From positions 1-64,000 of the forward strand of contig NZ_JARLTC010000030.1 of the NCBI RefSeq assembly GCF_029382225.1: 64,000 nucleotides of DNA. Reading direction: 5' to 3'. The stretch's first letter is position 1. Every line of letters begins with the position of its first letter. Below the pieces are notes generated by a model. It was not told where the DNA came from. It was given only the letters and a program-made list of their open reading frames with translations, and ran no database searches. Origin of the DNA: Spongiactinospora sp. TRM90649 (GTDB taxonomy: Bacteria > Actinomycetota > Actinomycetes > Streptosporangiales > Streptosporangiaceae). A program made the translations under genes and the position numbers. Positions 1 through 7,407 of the stretch are shown here, piece after piece.

Positions 1-74
1 CGAGCTTACGAACAACAAGATCAGCCGCTACGTCACGGCTTCACCTCCTGCTCTGCTGGGCGCACGAAAAAGGT

Positions 75-473
75 TCAGTGCAGCAGGAGCCAGAACTCAA
101 AACACGGGGTGGAGAGAGCGAGTTCCACCTCAGAGCCCGCCTTCACAAGCAGCGCCTCGGTCAGCTTGGGGTCGAGTTCCGTATCGAGAATGCACCACAC
201 CTCGTCATCCTCGTCGTAATCATCGATGCGCAGCCGCCGCTTGGCTTCTGCAACAACGCCGAGATGGTCGACCTTAGGATTGATCACATCAAGCACTGGC
301 CCGCCACGGGTTCGCATCCCGACGAAGTAGCCTCTCTCTGTCTCACCTTCACAAACGATAAGGAAGCGCTTGCGTTCGAGGCGAGTACCGAAGTGGCGAC
401 GTTCCAGAGACGATCTTCTCATAATCGAGGAACGACGTGAGACCTTGCTATCTCTAGGACGCTGGGGAGACAT
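75..473 (-). CDS. RloB/AbiLii-like TOPRIM protein, probably C-terminally truncated
   Basis: This is a RloB-family protein (TOPRIM-like nuclease fold), the usual partner of the ATPase encoded just upstream. The basic N-terminus is followed by FLIVCEGETE (about residues 37-46) and DTELDP (about 97-102), which supply the Glu and the Asp pair of a TOPRIM site. The family signature FEFWLLLH is followed at once by a stop, giving 132 residues, whereas relatives I know run to about 200. Downstream of the stop other frames stay open in fragments toward the window edge (e.g. FRAPSRAGGEAVT), suggesting one or more frameshifts. The start overlaps the ATPase 3' end by 20 bp, so translation is coupled; Met18 is an alternative start. 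AbiL-like phage defence is inferred from the pair. Confidence 0.55.
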   Translation of the reverse strand: MSPQRPRDSKVSRRSSIMRRSSLERRHFGTRLERKRFLIVCEGETERGYFVGMRTRGGPVLDVINPKVDHLGVVAEAKRRLRIDDYDEDDEVWCILDTELDPKLTEALLVKAGSEVELALSTPCFEFWLLLH

Positions 474-1743
474 GTTTGAACTCTACACGTGTGGCGAGCG
501 CCGCCGCGAAGAGTTCATCGTCCAAATCAGGTACAGCGCCGTATCGACCCGTTAGATAACGACGTTCCCTGTTGTCTTCTTTGCGCGGTTTGAAGTCCGT
601 CAACGGGAAGAGCTGTGTACCGCCATCTTCTCCCTTCTCCGTGAACCAGATTTGGTCACGATCGAGTACATTCCGGCCTTGCACCCGACCAAGCAGAGCA
701 GAGTCATGGCTAGCGAAGATGAGTTGGGCGCCACGTGGATTCGTGGCGGGGTCCTGAAATAGATGAATCAGCCTTGCGCTCAGATAGGTATGCAGGCTGG
801 CATCCAATTCGTCCGCAAGGAGAACGCTTCCGGATTGCAACACAGGAAGCACCGACATGGCGAGATAGAACATCTGCCGTGTCCCTTCAGACTCGTCTCG
901 AAGAGTAAGAGCGAACTCCCCCGAACCACATTTGTGCCGGAACAACAGCTTAGTGTCGCGCGGCGGCGTGCGATCCGCTCCGAGTCTCTGCCTCTGGGCC
1001 ACCCTTACCGCAAATTCCTCGTCGGTCTCCTCTGTGATCTCGAAGTCGGCGATGCCCGTGTCCGCAGCGCGCATAAGACTCGCTATGCGGTCCTGAAGTT
1101 CGGCGATTCCGAGAGATCGTTGCAACTCATAGAGGTCTCCCAGTCGCGAACCGAGAACACCTTTCCCCACATTGACCGGCGACCGAAATCGTTGAGCGGC
1201 AAACCAGGAGTAGACCGGTTGCAGCATTTGCTGACGCGCCCGCCCACCTACCGACAACAGCAGCACATTCGGCTCTACGAGCTCCTCAAGCGCCTTGATC
1301 GAATCAGGAGTCGTTGTTCCATAGGTGAAGCCCTCGGGACCTCGTTCGAAGATCTTTCTCTCGCGTTTGCGTGGATAGCTGTAAAGCCACTCTTCCACGA
1401 CGGCGTCGTCGTCCACAGCGAACCCATATGTGTAGCGAACGTCGTCGATCGACAAATCCACCACATAAACCGAAGGCTCATTGATATCAAGCGCGAATGG
1501 ATTGCGCCTCAGTCCTGCTCCTGGCTCATTTTCACGAAACGACCATCTGACAACATATGCCATATATCTGATCGCGTCGAGTACATTTGACTTGCCAGAT
1601 GCGTTCGGCCCGAATACCGCGGCAACCGTGACCGCCTGCCACTCGGGGTCACGGGCATCCTGTTCACCGTAGGGAGACGTCAGCAGGAGCTGCTGCTCCT
1701 GCCTCAAGGATCGATGGTTCGCCGTGCGGAAACTCAGCAACAT
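454..1743 (-). CDS. RloA/AbiLi-like AAA family ATPase (OLD/ABC-type fold)
   Basis: A 429-residue SMC/ABC-like ATPase of the AAA_15/AAA_21 group. It opens with the typical MLLSFRTANHRSLR strand. Walker A is GPNASGKS at residues 45-52, a signature-like SEGTRQ segment follows in the C-terminal half, Walker B is VLLADEL (about 307-313), and the switch His lies in FASHDSALL (about 345). It overlaps the RloB-like gene by 20 bp on the same strand. The ATPase plus TOPRIM/RloB pair is the layout of Lactococcus AbiL and of the Campylobacter rlo genes found beside restriction loci, so a role as sensor ATPase of an abortive-infection system is likely but inferred. Its GC is lower than that of its neighbours, consistent with horizontal gain. 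Confidence 0.8.
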   Translation of the reverse strand: MLLSFRTANHRSLRQEQQLLLTSPYGEQDARDPEWQAVTVAAVFGPNASGKSNVLDAIRYMAYVVRWSFRENEPGAGLRRNPFALDINEPSVYVVDLSIDDVRYTYGFAVDDDAVVEEWLYSYPRKRERKIFERGPEGFTYGTTTPDSIKALEELVEPNVLLLSVGGRARQQMLQPVYSWFAAQRFRSPVNVGKGVLGSRLGDLYELQRSLGIAELQDRIASLMRAADTGIADFEITEETDEEFAVRVAQRQRLGADRTPPRDTKLLFRHKCGSGEFALTLRDESEGTRQMFYLAMSVLPVLQSGSVLLADELDASLHTYLSARLIHLFQDPATNPRGAQLIFASHDSALLGRVQGRNVLDRDQIWFTEKGEDGGTQLFPLTDFKPRKEDNRERRYLTGRYGAVPDLDDELFAAALATRVEFKHVSPAS

Positions 1744-2063
1744 GCGGGATGACGCTCCCTCCAGGGCGGAGCTTCAGCCTACATCCTGCAGAATAGCCGC
1801 ACGATGGAAAATGAGCCATGGCCGTGCCAAGCCTGTGCGGCACCCATTGCCGCGCTCAGCCCTTGGGCGGACCAGCACCAGGACCATGCGTACGCTGGAG
1901 ATCGGAGTGGCCTACCCCCACCCGCGATGCACGGGCCGCCGGTTGAGTGGCGTTTTCGGTGAAACGGACAGTCCTGCACCTTTGATCCTCTCGGGATGAG
2001 GGTTCATCGGCGCGATCATCCTGGTAGCGGGCTTCGATCTGCGGTTCGGCCAGGAGGTCTCGG
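1744..2063. other. Intergenic gap with no convincing gene
   Basis: About 320 bp lie between the ATPase start and the next gene pair. Short open frames exist on both strands, but none has a ribosome-binding site or recognisable product. It must hold the divergent promoters for the defence pair and the downstream hypothetical gene; I could not assign -35/-10 boxes with confidence. Confidence 0.4.
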
Positions 2064-2064
2064 T

Positions 2065-2085
2065 ATGGCGGATGAGGACATATGA
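2065..2085 (+). CDS. Possible six-codon leader ORF (MADEDI) overlapping the next gene
   Basis: A strong AGGAGG ribosome-binding site at 2052-2057 sits 7 bp before an ATG that opens a six-codon frame, MADEDI. Its TGA overlaps the ATG of the next gene (ATGA at 2082). The same frame extends back to an ATG at 1996 (29 codons). It may only serve to load ribosomes for the downstream gene by coupling. No peptide function is implied. Confidence 0.3.
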   Translation: MADEDI

Positions 2086-3107
2086 CGGTGTTCACCTGCG
2101 GGGGCTGCGACAACGCGCTGACCGCACCAGTGTCGCAGGTCGCGTTACCGCCGCTCGTCCACGCCTACCAGGGATGCGAACGTGGATGGATCGCCCCGCT
2201 CCTCGAACCTGGCACGTTCGCGGTGGACCCGGAACCGGCCGGCCCACCGTGGCGGGCGTGGGAGGAGATCGACACGGCGGAGGCCGAAGCTCGCGGCATA
2301 TACGCGCCGACGTCCTACCTGCCGGACGGCCCATCCGGAGCCATCTGCATCGCGCCCGGCGACATCCGCGGCACCGTCCTGATCCCCGAGCGATGCGACG
2401 CCTCCTGCTGGGGTCTGTACGGCGCGGACGGCCCGAATCTGGTCTGTACACAATGCGGGCACGCTGTCGCCACGCGCGTCGATCACTGCGGCCACTGGCA
2501 GGTGATCTGGCTGGACCCGCGAGCCGTCCATCGGACCGGTGGCGACGACGACGTGATCGGCTGGGAGGAATTACGCCAGGCGGTGGAGCCCGTGCCGCCC
2601 GTCGAGCCGTCCGGAAGGTGGAGCCCGCTGTGGGAGGCGGCGGCAGGAGCGGCGCTGGCGCACCTCCTGGCGGTGAGTGAGGGACACCGCGTGATCATGC
2701 CCGACGGCCCCATCGCCCAGGTCTTCCGCCAGACGCTCGACGTCCTGCTCCCATCAGGCCCATCGTCGTGGACCCTGGGCCTGGACGGCCCGGGCCTGTC
2801 CACCGATGCCGACATCGCACTGGTCCCCCAGCATCCCCAGACCGCCGAGACCTGGCCGCGCGGCACCGGGGCCGCGGTGCCGCTGCCCGCCGAGGTCTGG
2901 ACGCATCTGGCCGCCCACGACGACCGGCGGCTTCTCCTCGCGATCGGCAGCCTGCCGTACGGTGTGCGCCGCGACGATCCGCCACCGCCGCTGCCAGACC
3001 AGTTCCGCCCCGATGAAAGGGTGTTCATCCACACGCTCGCCCGACTGCCCGCCGTCCGACAGCCCTGGCTCCGAGCGATCCACGAGCGCTTCGCCCGCAC
3101 CCACTGA
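2082..3107 (+). CDS. Hypothetical protein with N-terminal Cys pairs
   Basis: A 341-residue protein with no signal peptide or membrane segment. It begins with a CGGCDNALT motif, and has CxxCGHA at about residue 127 followed by a DHCGHW motif, so the N-terminal half could bind zinc. The C-terminal half is Pro/Leu-rich and featureless. I recognise it only as a conserved actinobacterial hypothetical type and assign no function. The start is supported by its ATGA overlap with a short upstream frame preceded by AGGAGG. It stands alone between the defence pair and the deletion scar at 3.6 kb. Confidence 0.7.
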   Translation: MTVFTCGGCDNALTAPVSQVALPPLVHAYQGCERGWIAPLLEPGTFAVDPEPAGPPWRAWEEIDTAEAEARGIYAPTSYLPDGPSGAICIAPGDIRGTVLIPERCDASCWGLYGADGPNLVCTQCGHAVATRVDHCGHWQVIWLDPRAVHRTGGDDDVIGWEELRQAVEPVPPVEPSGRWSPLWEAAAGAALAHLLAVSEGHRVIMPDGPIAQVFRQTLDVLLPSGPSSWTLGLDGPGLSTDADIALVPQHPQTAETWPRGTGAAVPLPAEVWTHLAAHDDRRLLLAIGSLPYGVRRDDPPPPLPDQFRPDERVFIHTLARLPAVRQPWLRAIHERFARTH

Positions 3108-3115
3108 TTTCCGAG

Positions 3116-3640
3116 CTATTGAGCTCCTGCCTCCATGGAGAAATCGGTCCCTCTGATCAGGGTTCGCAGGCCGCAAGCGAAAGCCTGATCACCGAGAAGG
3201 GCCCCACCTCCGTGGACGGCCGCCAGCAAGGTCGGCATCGTGGCCGGGTCCGGAAGGTCAGGAGACGACACGGCCGGGCTTGACAGGGCATCAGGTTGCG
3301 ACTGTTCCTGCAGCACGAACCCATTGACGTAGTAGGTCACGGTCGTGATCGTGTGTAGTGCCAGCGCCGGAGTGAAGCCGTGGGCCGTCATGACCGCCAG
3401 CTCCGCTTCGAACGACTTCACCGCCTCCGGGCTCAGCCGGCGGGCGGTGGCCACGATGCGCGCGCCGTCGCGGTGGGCCAGCAGCGCCGCACGGTAGGCG
3501 TTCGCGCGGCGGCACAGCCAGTCCTGCCAGGACTCGCCCTCGCGCGGCGGTCCCATTCCCGCCGCCTGGATGATCGCGTCGGCCATCTCGTCGAGCAGTT
3601 CCTGCTTGGTGCGAATGTGCCAGTACAGCGCGGGCGAGCG
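3116..3640 (-). pseudogene. TetR-family regulator remnant (C-terminal ligand domain only)
   Basis: From its stop, the frame encodes the C-terminal part of a TetR-type regulator. SPALYWHIRTKQELLDEMADA is the conserved end of the HTH region of the tetracycline-repressor subgroup, followed by a ligand-binding domain (about 170 residues in all). The N-terminal helices with the recognition helix are gone: upstream of about 3640 the frame runs antisense into a hydrolase fragment, giving Arg/Ser-rich nonsense. The open frame to 3943 is therefore a chimera. A deletion that removed the 5' ends of two divergent genes explains it. The product could not bind DNA in the normal way. Confidence 0.75.
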
Positions 3641-3983
3641 GTCGTGACGCTGGAGGCGCTGGCCGCGTCGCCGTCCTCGTTCACCGGCACGGTCGTCTTC
3701 GAACCGCCGTCGCTGACCGGCACGCCCCTGGGCGGAAAGGACGGCGAGATCACCAGGTACGCCCGCACCGCCATCGCGGCAGGCAGACCGGTCAAGGCCA
3801 TGGCCTTGCGACCGCAGCCCGTCCCACCTCACCGAACGCCTCGACGCCCTGGCCCGCGCGATGCCGGCGGCCGATCGCGTGACCATGCGCGGCCACGACC
3901 ACGGCGCCGACCTCAAGTCCTCGGGCACCGTCGCCCGCGTCATCGAGACCCTCGCCGAGAAGCCACACCTCCGGGACGGCTGA
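3641..3983 (+). pseudogene. Alpha/beta hydrolase remnant with two deletions
   Basis: Starting at 3641, frame 2 reads VVTLEALAASPSSFTGTVVFEPP and on to about AAGRPVKAM, the stretch that follows the GHSxG nucleophile elbow in alpha/beta hydrolases; the elbow itself and the whole N-terminus are missing. Near 3800 the homology jumps frame and position to RSPSHLTERLDALARAMP and the C-terminal GHDHGAD segment, which carries the catalytic His, and ends at TGA 3981-3983. Roughly 50 residues appear to be lost between the two parts. It abuts head-to-head the TetR remnant, the presumed former divergent regulator. Confidence 0.75.
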
Positions 3984-4922
3984 TCAGCGGAAAGCGGCGC
4001 GGTACGACTTCGGGGTCACGCCGGTGACGCGTTTGAAGCGCTCGCGAAAGGCGGTGGGTGAGCCGAAGCCCGTCCGGGTGGCGATCCGTTCGACGCCGTC
4101 GTCGGTGGTCTCCAGCAGGTGCTGGGCGCGGCGGACCCTGGCGCGCAGCAGCCACTGCAGCGGGGTGGTGCCGGTCTGTTCGCGGAAGCGGCGGCTGAAG
4201 GTGCGTTCGGCGAGGCCGGCGCGTCCGGCCATGTCGGCCAGGGTGATCTCGCGGGCGAGGTCCTCCTCGATCCAGGAGAGTACGGGCTCCAGCAGGGAAC
4301 CCTGTGGGGCCGGGGGCAGGGAGTGGGCGATGAACTGGGCCTGGCCGCCCTCGCGTTCCAGGGGGACCACCGACATGCGGGCGGATTCGGCGGCGACGGC
4401 CGAGCCGAAGTCGCGGCGGATGATGTGCAGGCACAGGTCGGTTCCGGCGGCGGCTCCGGCAGAGGTCAGGATCTGGCCGTTGTCCACGTAGAGCACATCC
4501 GGCCGTACATCGACGCGCGGGTGCAGCTCGGCGAACCGGGCGGCGGCGGCCCAGTGGGTGGTGGCGCGCAGGCCGTCCAGGAGCCCGGCCGCCGCGAGGA
4601 CGAACGCGCCCGCGCAGATGGAGACGATTCGGGTGCCCGCGTCGGCCGCCGCGCGCAACGCGTCGAGGATCTCGAACCCCGGAGGGGCGGCGTGCTCGGA
4701 ACAGCCGGGGACGACGATGGTGTCGGCCTCGCGCAGCGCCGCCAGGCCGTGCGGGGCGACCAGCGCGAACGGACCGGCGTCCACCTGGGGCGCCGCCGCG
4801 CAGACCAGGACCCGGTACGGCCTGCGCCCCCCGGCCAGCCTCGCCCGCCCGAACACCTCTATCGGGGTCGCCAGGTCCGCCGCCACCACATGATCCAACG
4901 CCAGGACCGCCACCGTGTGCAT
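3984..4922 (-). CDS. GlxA/FtrA-type transcriptional regulator (DJ-1/PfpI + AraC HTH)
   Basis: A 312-residue regulator with an N-terminal DJ-1/PfpI-like domain (about 1-180; MHTVAVLALD start, PIEVFGRARL, and SICAGAFVLAA with the nucleophile-elbow Cys) and a C-terminal AraC domain with two helix-turn-helix units (about 215-310; LADMAGRAGLAERTFSRRF, then GVERIATRTGFGSPTAFRERF). Such proteins activate nearby genes in response to an unknown small molecule. It is divergent from the DUF6010 gene at 5040, a likely target. No good ribosome-binding site precedes either the ATG at 4922 or the GTG at 4928; I chose the ATG because family members start MHTVAVLALD. Confidence 0.88.
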   Translation of the reverse strand: MHTVAVLALDHVVAADLATPIEVFGRARLAGGRRPYRVLVCAAAPQVDAGPFALVAPHGLAALREADTIVVPGCSEHAAPPGFEILDALRAAADAGTRIVSICAGAFVLAAAGLLDGLRATTHWAAAARFAELHPRVDVRPDVLYVDNGQILTSAGAAAGTDLCLHIIRRDFGSAVAAESARMSVVPLEREGGQAQFIAHSLPPAPQGSLLEPVLSWIEEDLAREITLADMAGRAGLAERTFSRRFREQTGTTPLQWLLRARVRRAQHLLETTDDGVERIATRTGFGSPTAFRERFKRVTGVTPKSYRAAFR

Positions 4923-5039
4923 GCCCACACGCTAGGCGAGAACCCGTTGGAAGTTGTCATTCCGGCCACTGTGGCGGCAAGGACGGCCCGGCCTAGCCTG
5001 GCGCTGCCCCCGCTCCCCGCCCCCACAGAACGGATCATC

Positions 5040-5438
5040 ATGTCCATACTTCTTCCGATCCTGATCGGGCTGGCCGCCGTCGCGGTGCTGTCGCTGATTC
5101 CCGAGCCGCACCGGCGGCCGTTCAACGCCGTCCTGGTCGGGGGCGCGGGCGCCGCCTACCTGAGCGGGGGCGGGCTCGGCCCGTGGGAGTTCGTGCTGCC
5201 GACGGTCATGACCTACATCGCATACCGGGGCCTGACGAGCTGGACGTTCATCGGCGTCGGCTGGCTGCTTCACACGGCGTGGGACGTGCTGCATCACTTG
5301 CAGGGCAGCCCGATCATCCCGTTCGCCGGCGACTCGTCGTTCGGTTGCGCGGTCTGCGACCCGGTGATCGCACTGTGGTGCCTGATGGGTGGGCCCCCGA
5401 TCTTCCGGCGCCGAGCGGAGACGAGGGCGGCCGCCTGA
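5040..5438 (+). CDS. DUF6010 family membrane protein
   Basis: A 132-residue membrane protein starting MSILLPILIGLAAV with about four hydrophobic segments. It has the family-typical run GPWEFVLPTVMTYIAYRGL, the LLHTAWDVLHHL motif with paired His residues, and a conserved FGCAVCDP motif before the last helix. Function unknown. The long open frame that precedes the ATG (from 4119) is antisense to the GlxA regulator and is not coding. It is divergent from that regulator and 60 bp upstream of a DUF3817 gene on the same strand, so a small regulated operon is plausible. Confidence 0.8.
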   Translation: MSILLPILIGLAAVAVLSLIPEPHRRPFNAVLVGGAGAAYLSGGGLGPWEFVLPTVMTYIAYRGLTSWTFIGVGWLLHTAWDVLHHLQGSPIIPFAGDSSFGCAVCDPVIALWCLMGGPPIFRRRAETRAAA

Positions 5439-5498
5439 GGGTTGCTCTACGACCTGTAGAGTTCATCGCGACCGAACAGAACGACAAAAGGGTGGAAC

Positions 5499-5795
5499 GT
5501 GCTGCGCTGGTTTCGGGTTCTCGCCGTGGCGGAGGCTTGTTCGTGGGCCGGGCTTCTGGTGGGGATGTTCTTCAAGTACATAGCCGAGACCGGTGACCTC
5601 GGGGTGAAGGTGTTCGGGCCGATCCACGGCGCGCTGTTCGTGCTGTACGCGGCCGGGGTCGTGCTCGGCGCGCGGGAGGCCGGATGGAGCCGGGGCGCGG
5701 TGGTGCTCGGCCTGGCTTCGGCGATCCCCCCGTTCACCTCGCTGTGGTTCGAGCGGCGGATGGCGGCGCGCACGCCGGTCCGCCGTCCCGCCTGA
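5499..5795 (+). CDS. DUF3817 domain membrane protein
   Basis: A 98-residue protein starting at GTG with three predicted membrane helices. The order LRWFRVLAVAEACSWAGLL, then KVFGPIHGALFVLYAAGV with the conserved HG, then an SAIPPFTSLWFERRM tail is characteristic of DUF3817, an actinobacterial integral membrane family of unknown role. A purine-rich stretch (aaaagggtgg) lies just before the start. It probably shares a transcript with the DUF6010 gene. The next gene downstream is convergent. Confidence 0.85.
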   Translation: MLRWFRVLAVAEACSWAGLLVGMFFKYIAETGDLGVKVFGPIHGALFVLYAAGVVLGAREAGWSRGAVVLGLASAIPPFTSLWFERRMAARTPVRRPA

Positions 5796-5810
5796 TCAGC
5801 CGCAGGCGGC

Positions 5811-7292
5811 TCAGAACGGGAACGACCGGGCGTCGTCCCTTACGGTGATCCACTGGAGTTCGCAGAACTCCTCGGCGGCGAAGCCGAGGCCGAAGCGGCC
5901 CCAGCCGCTGTCCTTGAGGCCGCCGAACGGCATCTGCGGCTCGTCGTTGACGGGCTGGTCGTTGACGTGCACGATGCCCGCCTCCAGCCGCGCGGCCAGG
6001 CGCAGGCCGCGAGCGCTGTCACCGGTGATGATGGAGGCGGCCAGGCCGAGATCGGAGCGGTTGGCGCGGGCGACGGCCTGCTCGGCGGAGTCGACCACCT
6101 CGACGACCACGACGGGGCCGAAGGTCTCGCTCTGGGCGATCTCGGCGTCGTCGGGCACGTCGGTGAGCACCGTGGCCGGGTAGCACGGCGGCACCGGCTC
6201 GCCGCCCGCAAGGACGCGGGCGCCGAGGCCGATCGCCTCCTTGACGCGCCGGTCGAGCAGCGCCAGAGCCCATTCGTTGATCACCGGCCCGACCACGGTG
6301 GCCGGGTCGGACGGGTCTCCGGTGGGCAGTGCCGCCGCCCTGGCCGCGAACCGTTCCATGAACGCCCCGGCGAGCGGGCGCTCGACGTAGACGCGCCTGG
6401 CGCACATGCACACCTGGCCCTGGTGGACGAACGCGCCGTAGACGGCGGCGTCCACGGCGTAGTCGAGGTCGGCGTCGGCGGCCACGATCAGCGGGTTCTG
6501 CCCGCTGAGCTGGAGCACCACCCGTTTGAGGTGACGGCCCGCCTTCTCGGCGAGACGCCTGCCGGTGGCGGTCGAGCCGGTGAAGTTGATCCGCTTGACC
6601 AGCGGGCTGACGAGCATCGCGTCGCCCACGCCGTTCGCCTCGCCGGGCGCGTGGGTGACCACGTTGAGCGCCCCGGCGGGCAGCCCGGCCTCCTGGAAGA
6701 TCTCCGCCCACAGCGCTCCCCCGGTGTACGGGGACTCCTCCGACGGCTTGAGCACCACGGTGTTGCCGAGCGCGAGCGGCCCGACGATCGCGCGCCCGGC
6801 CAGGGTGAGGGAGGCGTTCCACGGCGCTATCGCGCCGGTCACGCCCACGGGCCGCCGTACGGCCATGGCCCGGGTGCCCTCGATGTCGGACGGCAGCAGC
6901 TCCCCCGCCGGCCGGTAGGCGAGCTGCGCCGCCTGGCGCAGCAGGTTGAGCGTGAAGCCGACCTGTACGGCGCCGAAGTGCCGCCCGCAGCCGGTCTCTG
7001 CGGCGAGCGCGGCGAGGATCTCGTCGCGGCGGCCCTCCACGACGTCGGCCGCGCGCAGGAAGATCATCTGCCGTTCGGCGGGCAGTGCGCGGGCCCAGCC
7101 GCCGAACGCCTCGTGCGCGGCGGCGATGGCCCGCTCGGCGTCTTCGGCGTCTCCGGCGGCGACCTCGCCGAGCACCTCCCCCGACCACGGCGACCGGTTC
7201 GGGTAGCTGCGCCCGTTGCCGCCGGGAACCCACTCGCCGCCGATGAAATGACCGGAGAGCCGGTCTCGCCAGGCGTGTACCGCTCCGGCCAT
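5811..7292 (-). CDS. Aldehyde dehydrogenase (benzaldehyde/vanillin dehydrogenase-like), Glu-to-Gln at the general base
   Basis: A 493-residue NAD(P)-dependent aldehyde dehydrogenase. It shows the PWNASLTLAGRAI cofactor-loop segment, NFTGSTATGRR, the catalytic Cys in GQVCMCARR, and ETFGPVVVVE with the C-terminal FGGLKDSG motif. The invariant LELGG motif reads LQLSGQ, encoded CAG, so the Glu that activates water and the thiol is Gln; turnover may be low or the acyl-enzyme may go to another acceptor. I place the start at ATG 7292 (MAGAVHAW); the open frame to 7577 crosses the IclR gene and operator. It is divergent from the IclR regulator and is its likely target. Confidence 0.88.
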   Translation of the reverse strand: MAGAVHAWRDRLSGHFIGGEWVPGGNGRSYPNRSPWSGEVLGEVAAGDAEDAERAIAAAHEAFGGWARALPAERQMIFLRAADVVEGRRDEILAALAAETGCGRHFGAVQVGFTLNLLRQAAQLAYRPAGELLPSDIEGTRAMAVRRPVGVTGAIAPWNASLTLAGRAIVGPLALGNTVVLKPSEESPYTGGALWAEIFQEAGLPAGALNVVTHAPGEANGVGDAMLVSPLVKRINFTGSTATGRRLAEKAGRHLKRVVLQLSGQNPLIVAADADLDYAVDAAVYGAFVHQGQVCMCARRVYVERPLAGAFMERFAARAAALPTGDPSDPATVVGPVINEWALALLDRRVKEAIGLGARVLAGGEPVPPCYPATVLTDVPDDAEIAQSETFGPVVVVEVVDSAEQAVARANRSDLGLAASIITGDSARGLRLAARLEAGIVHVNDQPVNDEPQMPFGGLKDSGWGRFGLGFAAEEFCELQWITVRDDARSFPF

Positions 7293-7364
7293 GGGGCCCC
7301 CGATCCGTGCTCGCTCGCGGTGGTGCAGGGCAGCAGGGTGGCGTGAACGGGCCCGATCGTCAAA

Positions 7365-7387
7365 GTCGTTCGAATACCTCGAACGAC
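7365..7387. promoter_or_regulatory. Perfect inverted-repeat operator between aldehyde dehydrogenase and IclR genes
   Basis: GTCGTTCGA, a 5-bp spacer (ATACC), then TCGAACGAC: a perfect 9-bp-arm palindrome lying 21 bp upstream of the IclR GTG and 73 bp upstream of the divergent dehydrogenase ATG. Position and symmetry suit an IclR-type dimer/tetramer operator for autoregulation and control of the dehydrogenase. Confidence 0.7.
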
Positions 7388-7407
7388 AGGCACGTATTCT
7401 GGCACAT

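Noticed and set aside
4119..5039. Upstream extension of the DUF6010 frame
   Set aside because: Antisense to the GlxA regulator; low-complexity Gly/Arg composition.
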